Positions 47,183-60,510 of a DNA stretch of 64,000 nt are shown piece after piece. The translations under genes were made by a program, and so were the position numbers. Origin of the DNA: Paramecium sonneborni (lineage: Eukaryota; Ciliophora; Oligohymenophorea; Peniculida; Parameciidae); the NCBI GenBank assembly GCA_905182985.1, contig CAJJDN010000020.1, forward strand, positions 191,272 to 255,271. Direction: 5' to 3'. Position 1 is the first letter of the stretch. Every line of letters starts with the position of its first letter. Below the pieces are notes generated by a model. That model saw nothing but the letters and a program-made list of their open reading frames with translations, was not told the origin of the DNA and did not search any database.

Positions 47183-47700
47183 TGATTAATAAATCTTATA
47201 TTATTTTATAAAAATTAATTCTGAATTAATTTAAGAATCTCATCATTTTATCAATTCATTAAATAAAAGATAATTAGATTTATTATTTCATTTAGTATTT
47301 CTATTTTTAATTCTAGGATTTATTTCATCATATTGATTTAGATGATAATATTAAAAAGGTAAATAATATTCTTTTATTCTTAGATTAAAGAATCTAAATC
47401 TATCCAATAACTGAATTATAAAATTACTTACAGATATTAATGAAATGTATTAATTATAAAATTGTAAAAAATTAAAAGGATTTATTTTAAATGGTTATCT
47501 AATTACTTAATACAGATTATCTCTACAAAGTCATAGCTATATTACCTTATCTTGAAGTTTTATATTTCAATAAAGAAACTTCGATAGTTAAACCTCATTC
47601 TTTATTTTTGAACAAAGTGAAAAAGCAATAAAATAGTTTCAGCCAAATGAATTAAAAGATTACATGAATTTGGTTAATTTAAAAATGGCTTAAATAATAA
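47183..47700 (+). pseudogene. Leucine-rich-repeat remnant with frameshifts
   Basis: Leucine-rich-repeat signatures lie in alternating frames: PITELQ, then TDINEMYQLQNCKKLKGFILNG, then DYLYKVIAILPYLEVLYF, which together match the last repeats and cap of a small LRR protein. Each change of frame needs a single-base shift, and no intron borders are present at those points. Part of this stretch could instead be a spliced 3' extension of the RING gene (SHDDQQILYYFIKINSELIQ). I favour a decayed LRR gene. Confidence 0.35.
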
Positions 47701-47789
47701 TAAAAAATCTCTAAATTCTTAATTATTAATGATTTGTTTAAATTATTAATAAAATTCAAACTTTTATTAGATAAATAATATAATAAATT

Positions 47790-50700
47790 TCAAGTATCTT
47801 AATCTCCTTCTTATATTTGATTTCTTATATAATCTTTTATAGATCTAATCCTTAAGATAATTTTTAAAGGGATCATCAATATCATTGCTCTAGTACTCCA
47901 TATATCTTTTGTCATCTTTAAAGCTAAAGGTAACCATAGTAAAAAATAAATCACAAAAAGTAAAGCTTCAAAAAGTATAAAAATAGCTAATCTTTATAAT
48001 TTTAAATTTCCCAATTCATTATTAAGTCCTTCAATGAATTAATTTGTTAAGTATCTAAATACACCTTAATATTATTATATATTTCATTACTTTTAAAATA
48101 GTGATGTTGTATTTCTCGATTTTCTTTAGCATGTAAAAAATTATTAAGATTTAGAATGAAATTTGTACTATTGTCATTATCTTTTGTAATATTTCTAAAT
48201 ATTGCATAACCTCTAGCCAAAGCTGTAAAGTTAGCTTTTGGATTATTATAGAATTAATCATAAATAGTCCTTAAATATCTTGAATTTTCAAAGAATCTTG
48301 GAACACCAACATTTAAACCTTATGAAAAACCACTATCCATTGCTAAAGAACAAGATTCTACATTAATTGATTATTCTTGTTGAATCACTATTGGACAAGG
48401 ATCATCTATATATAATTGATTAAATGAATCTACAAAATTCTATTATAACAAATCAATATTTAATGAATGTAGTTATTACATATAAGAATTATGAGAATAT
48501 AATTCATCCTAATTATCAACAATAACATCATAAGGTTCTTTTTCAAGTATACTCATATTTCGAGAATAAAATAAAGATCTTTAACAAATCTCTGAAAATC
48601 TATAAAATTATTCAGTTCTGGCTGTCAAATTGAATTCTCCACTTAAAGTATGAATATTTTATACTGTAGCTCCACTTAAAAAATATGTAAGAATAAAATA
48701 TCCTTATATTACTATTAAAATGAATGTTATTATATAAATAAAGTACTTGTATTCTTTATTTGCATTTTTATACTTTTTTTTAGTTCTTTTTGATTTCAAA
48801 GTCTTTTGTAATTAAGCATTTTCTTCTTTATCTATATTTTCATCATTTTCAGACATTAGATCATCATCCTCTCCTATTTGAAGATTTGTAAGGAAGTTTT
48901 CACTTTTATGATATAAATATCTTATAGTTTTATCAGGAATATCCAAGAATAAACTTACTATCTCACTTTAAGAACGAGAAACAGATAAAAGTGCAATTAT
49001 TAATAAAAACAATCCAATACTAATTGTTGAAATAGAAACTACTAATAAAACAACGAAAATACTAATTTTTTCCATTGTTTTTTATATTAAATTGTCAATT
49101 AAATTATTTAGGGATTCCTTTAAAGAATATTATAAGTTATTCAACCAATTTCTTACTACAAAATTAACATCTGAATCCATATGACTTATAAAGTTTAACT
49201 TTTTATCTCTTATTGCCAATGATTTGCTAAGAACTTGTTAAATTGCTTAATTTAAATCATAGTATTCAAATTGATCTTAATCATTTAGTTGAATTTTTAC
49301 ATTCTTCGAAGCAAATTCAAAATCATAATTTTGAGATGTTAAACTACTTGACTTAGAAATGATTTCTTAATTCAATATGTTGATATTGTTTATGGAATCA
49401 TTAATAATCTTTCTTTATTCTTATTCATAAATTAGAGCTTAATCTGTTGTTAAATTAAATACATTCCTATTTAATAATTATAAGTTAAAAATTGAACTTA
49501 AAATGATACCTAATTCACTATTTCTAAAATTTCCATCTTTAACCAACAATATTGTATTAAATATTTAATCAGTTTGATCGATTGCTATGAAATAATCAAT
49601 AAATGATAAAGTTAGTATTATAAGGATAATTATGTTACTAATCCATTTAACTTTTTTTATAACTTTAGGGGTAGCAGTAGATGTGATAATATTCTCTAAG
49701 TTTTTTCTAGAACGAAAAATGTTATTTTCTATTTATTCTTAATCATTTATTGGATTTAAATCTTATTATGCCTAAAAAACGCTCTCTTTCTCTTCATCAT
49801 CAGAAATAATATTATCTTTATCATCTATTTCTTATATTTAATTTTAAAAAAGACGAAGAACTCTAATATTCTCACCATAATTTATGATAGGTTTATCATG
49901 AACTGATAATCTTATTGTTCTTCGTCTATGTGATTCTTAATGAGTAGTTTCATTAACAATTTAATTGGATGAACTTAATGAAGATTATTCAATTTAATCC
50001 CATAGAATACTTTAAGATAACTTAGAATTATTCTCATCAACAAATTCACCCAAATATAATTTTTAATTTACAATATATTTAAATTATAGACTTTATTATA
50101 TCTATTTCTATGGTTATAAAAGATCCTTCGAATTCTAAAATACTTATTCACATAATTCTAATTTAATGTAATATCCCATAACTTCATTTGTAGTAATATT
50201 CACTATTTCTCTAACTACGCAAAGGAATTCTTGTTACTTATCAATCATGATTTAATTAATCTATTAAAATTAATTTTAAAAATTATCTTATTCATATTTT
50301 ATTTTTCCTCCAAATTTTGACATATAAATTAAAAAATTTTCAATAAACTCAGGAAATAACAAATCAAATCTTAATTTTTTATTGATAACTTATTTATTTT
50401 CCATACCTAACAATTAAATGGCAGTTGCAGATATAGAATCTATATTATACTCTTAATCAATAATTAAATAACAGGTTGGTTTAAAGGCCTTGATAGTAAT
50501 AAATTAAGCTGCCAAATTTACATTTTCATCTATAGTATGTAAAATTCTTAAAACGATATAACAAGGTAAAATATAATTTTGTTTATCTTTAAGAAATATA
50601 AATCGATCTTTATTGATATTTTTTATATCACTTGTAAGGAGAAATCTCTCAATATATTAATCATGAAATTTCTAATACAAATTAGGCATAAATAAATTTA

Positions 50701-52730
50701 TTTTCCTGTTGATAATTTCTTATTTAGTATAACCAATAAGATGGCAACAAGATTAATTAAGTGTTATAACTAAAGCAAATTTTTCAATAGATGTTGATAC
50801 AATAACAGTAGCCTATTATTCAAATCCTATTTCATCTCCTGCAATAAATTATATAATCTGTTTTTTTCTTTATTAAATCTATTGCTAGTATTATTCTGAT
50901 TTTTTTAATAATTGTTATCCATAATCTTCATCTTATAACACATCATTTATAAATTAACCATATAATCTCATTGCCTTAGATATATTAGAAGTGCCTTTCT
51001 ATATTTTAATCCATAATATATCTATTAGCTTTAACAATTTGTTAATTTTTTAACCAACTTAATATACCTTAGCAAGATCAGGAAAATCTTCTTGTAAAAC
51101 TGACCAAAATTCCATTTAAGATAAAGTAGTTTATTCAATATATTAGAGTAATTACCTATAATTATTTTAAAAAGATATTTATGAAGCTACATCAACTTTA
51201 CCAAAATTTTCATTTTAAAAAGAATCTAATTATTCTTAAATTATAAATTTCTTTCTTAAAACAACAAATTCTTCATCAAAAGAAGGACTCATCTATTCAG
51301 CTTAAGTAAGTTCATTAAATGCTTATTATAATTATCTCATGTAATCAGATAATAGGAATGAGTATCTTATTCTTAAAGTAGTTGATTCTGGGAATCTTTT
51401 AATTTAATTATAATAAATTTATCCTAATACAAATATTAAATCTGTTTCTCTTTCTGTTAAAGTTGAATCTCTTAATAAAGAATTAGTCAATCTAATATTT
51501 GGTTAATTTTTTATTTTCAAATAACAGTCTTCCCTCACACAAGTTACTCTATGTATTTCTAAATATCCATCAACTATTATTTAAGCATCACTATCTTTCT
51601 TAATGAAATGTAACAATTTAATTAAATAATTAGTTTGATTAATTATTTCTTAGACATCATTTACCTTAGAGTGATTTATCAATAATAAATCAAAGTTTAA
51701 TTTCTCCATTCTAAATATTGTAAATATAAGTAATGGTAATCCAGATATGAATGCATATATAATCCCACTAAAAATTACCTTTTCTAAAAACATAGAACAA
51801 CAGAGTAATAATGTTCCCCAAACATTTAAAGTAACAGAAATAGACCAAAATTTTTATATCATTTTTTGATTGTAAGGTTATTCTGTGTGAAATTTCTAAA
51901 AAATTATTAAACTTCCACCTAAAAGAAAAATAATCTAAAAGTATTAATTGTTTTTTCCATCAATCAATTTTTGAGTAACGGTTTAGATTAATTCATATGT
52001 AAATAACATCATTAATGGTCTTCCACTCATTTTTGAATTTGGATTTGTTGGTTCATACTTTGATTCATAATATAGTAAGGCAAAACAAACACAATAGCCA
52101 TAGAATATTATTGCAAATAAAATTGCCACTATTCCATGAAGAATATGAGTATCAGTCCAGCATTTTTATTCTTAAAATTAATTATGTATATAAATTCCAT
52201 TTTTGTCATAACCACAGTCTATTATTGTTATAAATATATCAAGAATTGGTAAATAAAGTATTGATAGGAATAAATTTATGAATATTTTTAAGCCTTTTTT
52301 AATCCAATTATTTTCTTATTTCTTTTTGTTAAGCCCTAATCCTATAAAAAATGTTAGCATCATTGAAAAAGTAAAAATTCCAATACAAAGATAAAGCAAA
52401 ATGATAAGCAACGAGTAATTTTATAGAGTTGTGTATGGAGAAAGAAGGAAACACCTAAAATTATTTATAAATTTTATACGAGAGAAAATAGCTGATAGCA
52501 TCTGATACAGGTTGATTTTTCCATATATTCTAAATCTTAGAATTAAATAGTAAATAAGTTAGCTAAAAATATTAGATAATTATAGCTATAAGGTTCCACA
52601 TTAAAGGTTATTAATCCTCATGTAATAATTGAGAGGCCACAGTGAAAATCAAATTCTTTGCTCTCTCTACATATAAATGAAATCCATTTCTGTCAGATAT
52701 TCTTTTACTAAAATTTGATTACAAATCCAT
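47790..52730 (-). CDS. Giant multi-pass membrane protein with PAS domain (ciliate TmcB-like family)
   Basis: About 1,620 residues in one almost uninterrupted frame; one intron of 25 nt was placed near the N-terminus and at least one more is needed. The N-terminal part has several membrane spans (NYSLLIILLYLCIGIFTFSMMLTFFIG; LHGIVAILFAIIFYGYCVCFALLYY). A PAS-type domain follows with HLIGYTKQEIINRKINLFMPNLYQKFHDQYIERFL, a pattern repeated in many large ciliate membrane proteins. The C-terminal part has more spans and the element MTKDIWSTRAMILMIPLKII. PAS domains sense small molecules, redox or light in other organisms. What this family senses is not known. Confidence 0.78.
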
Positions 52731-53049
52731 TTTAATATTGAATATTTAAAATTGTCATTATTTATAATATCTGCTCTTTTAATTTATATTGAATATCATT
52801 AAGGTTAAAAAATTATATCATATTTTAAACAAATTATTGATTTTTTATTATAATTATTCATGGTGGGTATTCATTTCATTAGAATCATTTTAATTATTTT
52901 TAGCCAAATTTTTATTACATAAAATTAACTCGAACAAAATTAAATATATTTTAATCTAATTTATATATTAATATATTATAAACTATTAATAGTTTTGATA
53001 TTTTAACACTTATATAATAATATTTGAACACTTTAAAATACAATTTAAA
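52731..53049. other. Gene-free stretch upstream of the giant membrane-protein gene
   Basis: AT-rich DNA with the promoter of the PAS membrane protein and the 3' end of the next minus-strand gene. No gene seen. Confidence 0.45.
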
Positions 53050-54154
53050 TCACATAAACATATCAATTGATAATTAAATTTCGCTATCAAATAAAGCTTA
53101 AAATAAATTAAAATTATAATTAATTTATTTATTCTGTTTGCACCATTCTAAAATCAATTAAGGGTCTTTTTTATTAAAAATTGTGAAAAGTTATTAATCT
53201 TATTTTACTTAAAGATTTCTGATTATAAGCAATTAAGTTTTCTTTTGTAATTCTTATTTCAAAATAGGAATTAATTGATTTTTACAATAAATGTTAGTCA
53301 AATGATAAAATAAATTATTTGGTTAAACTTCTTTAAAATTTAAAATGACAGAAATAGATTTCTCTCTGTTGTTATGGGTAACTAGATGATTTAATACATT
53401 TTAGTTAAACTTTTGAAAAATATTATTAGCTATATGTGCTTAATGATAGTTTGGTAAATTAAATACTGATAAAAGTTTAAAAGTGCAATTAAAACTAGAT
53501 GATAATATATTTATACCTTTTTTAATAAAGTTGTATAATATCTGAGTAATAGGTGGCTTAATTTTTATTAGTATTCCATACATTTTATTGAAAATACATT
53601 TTAAAACATTTTTATAAGCAAACTTTTATACAAACTTCAATAATTTCATCTTTTATATTAGATGGAATAAGTGGATGATTAGCAATAAGTTCAAGAAATT
53701 ATTTGATTTTATTTTTTAAATTTTTGGTTGGTGTGGCTAATAAATTTGCAGCAATTTTTGCACACTTAATTAAAAGAGCTTCATCTTTGATAATTTAAAA
53801 AATTTTAATCATTTCATCATAGTTTTAATTTTTAATTGCATTCATTAATTTTTCCTCACAATCTTGAGGTTAATTATCTTATGGAATAGATTCTCTCTTT
53901 AAATTGGCAATTGCTATTAATAATTAGGCTCCAATATTTTCCAAAATTTTATATTAATCATTTGTATTATAGATTTATTTACGTAGTTAAATTTTCTTAT
54001 TATGCTATTCCATGCATACATGAATATTTTCTTCTAAATATTTAGTCATATCATGTGATGTTTTATGAATTTGACTATTGATTTGACTAACTATATAAGG
54101 CAATTGATGTAAAGGTGTTTATAATACTCTTTCAGGAAGAGGATGTGAAATCAT
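53050..54154 (-). CDS. Uncharacterised protein, mostly helical
   Basis: One 25-nt intron (GTATGGAATA...AATTAAG) is removed to give 359 residues. The first part reads MISHPLPERVLQTPLHQLPYIV, then helical segments (SHDMTKYLEENIHVCMEQHN). The middle has repeated helix pairs (LLIKCAKIAANLLATP, FLELIANHPLIPSNIKDEIIEVCIKVC; PPITQILYNFIKKGINILSS), a layout like HEAT or ARM repeats, though I cannot name the family. The intron is supported because without it the frame changes to an unlikely composition. Confidence 0.65.
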
Positions 54155-54537
54155 ATATTTATATAAATAATAAAATATCAAGAATTTAATAATTATTAAG
54201 AGATATATTAAGAAATCAAGTATAATTATATTTGAAGTATTATTCAAATATATTATTATAGTGTAAAAGTTTAAAAATAATTTTGAAATATTAAAAAAAG
54301 TTTGAGCATATTTATTGAAAATTTATTCAGCAGATAAAATTTATTGAGGGTTAAATATGAAACATTTATGATAAAAAAATAATTATAATACTAGAGGAAG
54401 AATAAACATCAATTAAATAGGGGGAAATATTTTATAAGTTAAAGTACTTAAAACCAAGAGTTACATAAAATTGATTAAAGTAAATGGTAAAATATTTTAT
54501 ATTATAATTATTTATTCTATCTAATAATTTATTACTA
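54155..54537. other. Divergent intergenic region
   Basis: AT-rich DNA separating the start of the uncharacterised helical protein from the start of the choline-transporter-like gene; it must carry both promoters. Nothing else seen. Confidence 0.5.
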
Positions 54538-56612
54538 ATGTCACATAAGGAAGTTGATAACAAACCAATGCATGGGAACCCGCCAGATGAATAATTAGCT
54601 AATGGTCCAATAGAAAACCGTTCTTGTTAGGATTTGATCTGTTTTATTTTATTTATTGGAGCAACAGTAGCATTTGTAGTAATAATATCAATGGGATTTA
54701 ATGAAGGAAAGCCAGAGAGATTAAGTTATGCGTATTTAATATATAAATGATAGTTATGATCCAAATGGGAGAGCTTGTGGACATGATGAAGGTGTTTTTA
54801 ATGCCCCTTACATTTACTTAGTAGCACCTTTAGTAGGATATTTAAACAGATCTGTATGTGTTACATAATGTCCAAACTGGCAAGAGGGTACATAATCACC
54901 TAATCGGTAAAACATAAATTTGAATTTCAGTTTAGAATGTGTGGTGAATAATGTTATAACAAACTGTTCTGAAAGATATTCATATGATGGAGTTAATGAT
55001 ATAAGAGATTTCGATAAAAATTTTTTACTAAATAAGGAAAATTATGCAAATGAGCCATCAGTTGATAAATTGTTTAATTACTCAACTTTTATTTATAATT
55101 CAACAAATGTTTTAGATAGATTATGTATACCATCAGGGGAATAATATGTAGAGAAAATATATGGAAATATGGATGACATAGCTTCAGTTTAAATGTAATT
55201 AATTTAATAATATTAAGATTTGAATAATGGGTAGCTGATATAAGATTGACATATAAAATTATCTTTGCCTCTGTTGGAATAGCATTTGCTATCGGATTAT
55301 TTTATATGTTAGTTATGAGATATTGTGCTGGAACATTAACATGGACAGCAATCTTTTTATATTTTGTTTGTATTGTCTTATTCATTATTTATCTCAATGA
55401 CAAAGCTAATGCTTAGTAATTATTATATATATTTGAATAATAGTAAAACAAAAGCAGCATTAAATACAGCTTAAGGAATTGCTGATACTGATAACCAAGA
55501 TTTATAGACTTATTATGGATTGAAAGGCTCTATGATAGGAATGTGTATAATAGGTGGATTGTCATTATTTGGATTATTATGTTATTTTAATAGAATAAGA
55601 ATGGCTATAGCTGTAATAAAGACATCAGCTTTATTTGTTATGGAAGTACCTTCAGTTATGTTAGTTCCTCCAATATTCTCTCTACTTGTTATGGGTTATT
55701 GGGGATTGTGGATTATTTCCTTTTTCTATATATATTCTATGGGAGAAGTTAAAGGAAGCAGTGATACACCTTTAGCAACCGTAGAGTGGGATGATAATAT
55801 TCGATATTATTTGATTTATCATCTCTTCTATGGTCTATGGACTAATGCTTTACTCTAAGCTATTTCATAATTTATTTTAGCATCTTCTGCCTGCCTATGG
55901 TATATTTATAATTACTATTAATATTAGGTTTTATTAACATAGTGATGGACAATTAATTCATTTCTATGTTTTGGAATCTGTCAAAAGATCTATTATTTAT
56001 CATTTTGGATCATTAGTTTTTGGTGCTCTTTTGTTGGCTATTGTACAATTTATTAGGTTTTGGTTAGAATATATCAATTATTAAATGAAACAATTTTAAG
56101 GAGATCCTAAACAACCTATTAAATGTTTTATAGATTGTTTAAGATGTTATGCTTCTTGTTTTGAAAGATTTGTTTCATTTATTAATAAAAATGCATTTAT
56201 TTAAATTGCCTTAACAGGAGATAACTTTCTCACTGCCGCTAAAAATGGCTTTTATTTAGCATGGAATAATGCAGGTTAATTTGCAGTTACATCTGGAATT
56301 GGTAGTGTATTTTGCACTCTATGCAAATTATTTATAGCTTTTTCTACCACTTTTCTATGTTACATGATTATTACTACATCTGATACCTATAAAGATAAAC
56401 TTAATTCTCCAATCGTACCAACTTTACTATTCTTTATCATCTCATATGTAATTGGAGATCTTTTCATGTCTGTATACGGAATGTCCATTGATGCTATTCT
56501 ATAATGTTCTATTACTGAATTAGAACTTATTAAAGCTAATCCTGGCTTATTGAAAAAAAAGAGAGCACCTTAACCTATATAAGAATTTTTGGATGAACAT
56601 AAAAAATAATGA
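54538..56612 (+). CDS. Choline transporter-like protein (CTL/SLC44 family)
   Basis: CTL proteins are ten-span membrane proteins that move choline or related amines. Four introns (22, 23, 28 and 28 nt) give 657 residues. The first span follows a short polar head (CQDLICFILFIGATVAFVVII). A large extracellular loop with GRACGHDEG, CVTQCPNWQEG and RLCIPSGE contains the expected cysteines and several glycosylation-type Asn sites. The C-terminal half has the family core: ALFVMEVPSVMLVPPIF, GSLVFGALLLAIVQFIR, NAFIQIALTGDNFLTAAKNGFYLAWNN and SYVIGDLFMSVYGMSIDAILQC. The gene ends with DEHKKQ. Confidence 0.94.
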
Positions 56613-56965
56613 TATAATTAAAAATATATTTTTGTTCCTCACAAAATTATATATCAATTTTTGGAAAAATCAAATTTAGATTAATTTACATATATATTTA
56701 TAGTTTATGAACATAAATTTAATAAAGATATATTAAAAAATATATACTAAATAGTCTGTTTTATAAATATTTATTAATTTTATAAAAAAATCATTATTAT
56801 AAATTTAGGTGAACTATTAAATATTAATACAACCCTATATGAGATTATATTAAAAATATAATTTTAGGTTTATTTACTCAATTAAATATATATTTTTAAT
56901 TAAGTTTATGAAAATTTTAAATTCTAATTTAAATTTATATAGATTGATAAGTATTATTATTTAAT
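56613..56965. other. Gene-free stretch between convergent genes
   Basis: AT-rich DNA between the 3' ends of the CTL and CK1-like genes. I see no gene or RNA in it. Confidence 0.45.
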
Positions 56966-58418
56966 TCATTTAAGTTTTATTGTTTTAGGGAGAAAATGCC
57001 TTCGAAAATAATTATAAATAAAATACACTGTAATTCCCATTTTAATCTTATCATATTTATAGTGGAGAGAACTATCTGTTTTTTAATTTTCATTGATTTC
57101 AAGACTGTCAAAATCATAATATTTTTATTATTCATTATTTAATGGTTCTTCACAAATAGATTTCTAATAATTAGGATTAAGAGATTAGCAATAATTAATG
57201 CTAGTTTATTAAGTAAGACTTGAATTCTTTCTAATATCATCTCTTTAGATTGAATTACGAGCAGAACCTATAGGAGGAGGAGCTAAAAGATTATTAGAAC
57301 TGAATAATAATTAAATTATACCCAAATTAAACAAGACCTGATAATTATTTTTCAATAGACTGTTTCATTTCATTAGAATTTAGAGGAATATTGTTATTAC
57401 TACCAAGATTTTAATTTGTATCAGTATAATAATGTGTAGATTACTTAATTTCAGTCCAATCAAACTTACCATCTATAACAGTATTTGTCGAATCTGCAGC
57501 TCTTTTGAATTCTTTTAAGATCATCTTATAATTAGGTTCTTATTTGAATTGTAATTTTCTAATGTAGCTATAAAATCTAATTAATTTCTTTACTCAAATA
57601 CTCTTTAAAATTCTCCTGTCTAATCCTTAAATAATTCATTTTCGAGTGATAATTTCATTTCACCAACTTTCTTTGTTCTTTCATCATCAGTAACATTAAG
57701 CATATTCTACCATGGTAATTATCTTAATTATTACTAAATAATTTTATACCCACGTAAAAAGTAAAGCAATATATACATTAATGACTCTAAATCATCTTTT
57801 CTTCCTAATTCATATCCCAAATGAGCTGTTATTGATGCATATCTTGTAGTTCCTATAAAAGATTTGTATTCCTTAAAAGTTCTAACTATTAATTTCTCTA
57901 TCTTACATATGTCTCCCTTAAGAATCTCTATATATTTTACTTATCCCAAAATCTATCAAGTATAATTTTGAGATCTCTCTACCAATCCCTAAAATTATAT
58001 TTTCTGGTTTTAAGTCTCTATGTAAAACCCCTTTCTAATGAGATCGCTCTAAAATCTAGATAACCTATATTCCTATTGTTAACACTGATTTTAATGAAAA
58101 CTTCTTTAATTGCTTAAAATGATAAGCTAAGTCTTTCCCCAACAATTATAATACCAAAATGTTATAACCTTATTCTTCACCGGACCAATAATATTTAGGA
58201 AATCCCTCAGCTCCATCTAATTATTTAAGAATCTACACTTCCCTTTCAAGTGAACGAACTTCCTCATTTTCTTCTTTCTCAATTTTTATTGCCACTTCTT
58301 GTTTTGTCAGCAAGTCGCTTCCCGAAAATACTACTCCAAATGAACCTGATGAAAGTTTTTTTACTATTTAATATTGATTGTTGAAAATCTTTTAATTTTA
58401 AGATGTCTTCTAATACAT
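56966..58418 (-). CDS. Casein kinase 1-like protein kinase
   Basis: Removing four introns (25, 27, 26 and 22 nt) gives 450 residues. Kinase signatures are [42 protein letters not shown] and the CK1-specific [37 protein letters not shown], then LPWQ and [18 protein letters not shown]. The usual APE is replaced by the SIN/SIT-like element ASITA, as in all CK1 kinases. After the kinase comes a Ser/Asn/Gln-rich tail. The start MYQKTSQNQ is chosen; an upstream exon beginning at 58475 with a 27-nt intron is also possible. The last intron ends in CAG rather than TAG. Confidence 0.9.
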
Positions 58419-58475
58419 ACTTTATTTACTTTAAAATAATCAATATTATTTATACTTATCTACTTCAATTAACAT

Positions 58476-58883
58476 ATGTTTTTAATTATTTTAACATAAC
58501 TATTTATCTTTTTATTGTCAAACTTTTACATATTCAAAATTTATGTTGATTTTCAAGAAAAATTATATTCATAATTACAATCCGAAGCAAAACATTAAAT
58601 TATAAAGTATAAAACTAATTAAATCAATACAAATATATATATATTTAATAATTTATTCCTAAAGTATAAGAAAAATATTTGATATCATTTATTTTTAAAT
58701 TAGATTGTTTTCTATGATAAAAAAATTCACTTTATTAGAAAAGAAACAATTTTTACATCAATATATATGTTTTAAATAAAACAGAAAGAAATTTTATTAA
58801 TTAATTTACTACATATAAATTAGGATCTTATACATTTTTATATCTTATACAAATTATTTTTTATTAATTTTTTATTTTCCATT
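58476..58883. other. Gene-free stretch
   Basis: AT-rich DNA beyond the start of the CK1-like gene, without a coding or RNA signal that I can support. Confidence 0.4.
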
Positions 58884-59499
58884 TCAGTTACTATAACTAT
58901 ATTTAAAGTTTAATTAATAATCTAAATCTTATGATAATAATTTTATTTATTTTATCAATATCTGTAAAAACTTACTTAAAAAGATTTTGTTTAATTAATA
59001 TGATTTAATCTTTAGATTTATTCTAGAAATTCTGACTAAAACATTCAGTAAAGCACAAAAGTAATTCTTTAAATATATTAAAATTCTAGAGAATAAACTC
59101 AAATATTATTAAAAAAGTTCGTTTATAACTTTTGAATCCATCATATGATCATCGATAAAAAGCTGTTTATTTTTAATAAATGAATTTGATTAGTCTGTTA
59201 ATAATTTTAAAAATGGCAGTTTTTAATTCATTATTTACCAAATTTGATTAGTATTTTTTAACTTTTCTTTATCATTTTTAATAATTGGAAATACTTCAGA
59301 AAATTAATTTCTTACTTTGTTTTTATAATTTATTTTCCTTTTATAGATAAAGCGATTTGTTTATATAGATATTTTTTTAATTATTTGGGTAAATAAAAAT
59401 ATTTCATCTATTCTATTTTAAAATGTGGCATTTTGAAAAGCCTTCTCTATTATGAAAACTTAAAATATTACTATTTAATTTAATATATTTTAGTATCAT
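58884..59499 (-). CDS. Possible uncharacterised protein
   Basis: An intron of 25 nt (GTAATATTTT...CATAATAG) joins a short first exon (MILKYIKLN) to a long open frame, giving 196 residues that are Lys/Ile/Asn-rich (KAFQNATFQNRIDEIFLF, then FIDDHMMDSKVINELFQQY, then a basic C-terminus). The spliced length is divisible by three. No family is recognised and in this AT-rich DNA chance is possible. The first half is repeated at 60511-60818 in the neighbouring N-flanked duplication. Confidence 0.4.
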
Positions 59500-60509
59500 A
59501 TTATATATACTGTGTTCATTAATAACTTTGAAAATTAATTATATGAATGATAATCTTGAAAAATATATAAATCAACTTAATAATTAAAATTTTAACAAAT
59601 GAACTAATAGTTTTTAAGAAATTAAGAATATTTTTTAAGAATAATAAATAGAACTGATAGTGATAAAAATTCAAAAAGAACATAATATAAATAAAATAAT
59701 TCAGAACTATTAGAAAAATCTTTTAATGTATTTAATAAAAATAAAAACATATAGATTTATGAATAAAATAAAAGATAATTCTAAGCAATAATAACTATAT
59801 TTAAAAATAATAATATCAAAATTAAAATATAAAATATAAAATATAAAATTTATATATATATATATGATTCATAATTATGGACACATAGATGGAGATAGTG
59901 GATTGATGACATCGTAATTTCATCTTGGAGATTCTCCAAAAGCAAATATTGATTACAGTCATAGTGAAAGAATAGAAACTTTAGTTTAGAAAAGCATTAT
60001 GCAATCAGAAATCAGAAAACGTAAAACAGGAGAATCTTAAAGTCTTATAGAGCACTCAAATATGTAATTAAATGGTCACTTGTTACCTTAAATCACATTA
60101 AATTGTTAATCGCCAGCAATTTTTGATTAAATAGCACTTGAACTTGAATAATAGTAATTGATATTTCATAATTTTATCGAGTAATTATACTTGTATAATG
60201 AGAGAAGCAAATCAAATGATGTTTCTTTAAACAAAGCATGATTCATTATGTTAAAAGATTATAAAGAATGTCTGTAAACCAACATATATAGCAAGTTAAA
60301 GTAATAATAGCATAATTTTGGTAAAATATTCAAAATAGAAATTGAAGATAGATGCTTTATCAGGAGTATATTTTTTATTATATTTAGAATTATAAATTAA
60401 ATGAAGATGTATTATTATCTGTTTGTGTTGTAGTTAAAAGATATAATCAAACACATAAAGATTATGAACCTATAGATGATATGAGTCACATTAATCCATT
60501 TGCTATTAC
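59192..60509. repeat. Duplicated block A (first copy, ends at N)
   Basis: These 1,318 bases recur at 60511-61828 without visible differences. The first copy stops abruptly at a single N (60510) in the middle of the VPS9 gene, and the second copy continues through that point. This is what an unmerged overlap between two contigs looks like. Confidence 0.95.
59864..60509 (+). pseudogene. VPS9-domain gene, 5' fragment cut at N (copy 1)
   Basis: It carries the same start (MIHNYGHIDGDSGLM) and first exons as the complete gene at 62368-63774 and stops at the N after HINPFAIT. It is most likely an assembly duplicate, not a separate gene. Confidence 0.75.
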
Positions 60510-60510
60510 N

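Noticed and set aside
57560..57600. 17-nt intron in the CK1-like gene
   Set aside because: A 26-nt intron with the same start gives the same frame and a closer match to CK1 (FDYIRKLQF).
58476..58520. Upstream exon start for the CK1-like kinase at 58475
   Set aside because: Possible with a 27-nt intron, but the simpler start at 58418 already precedes the kinase domain; kept only as an alternative.
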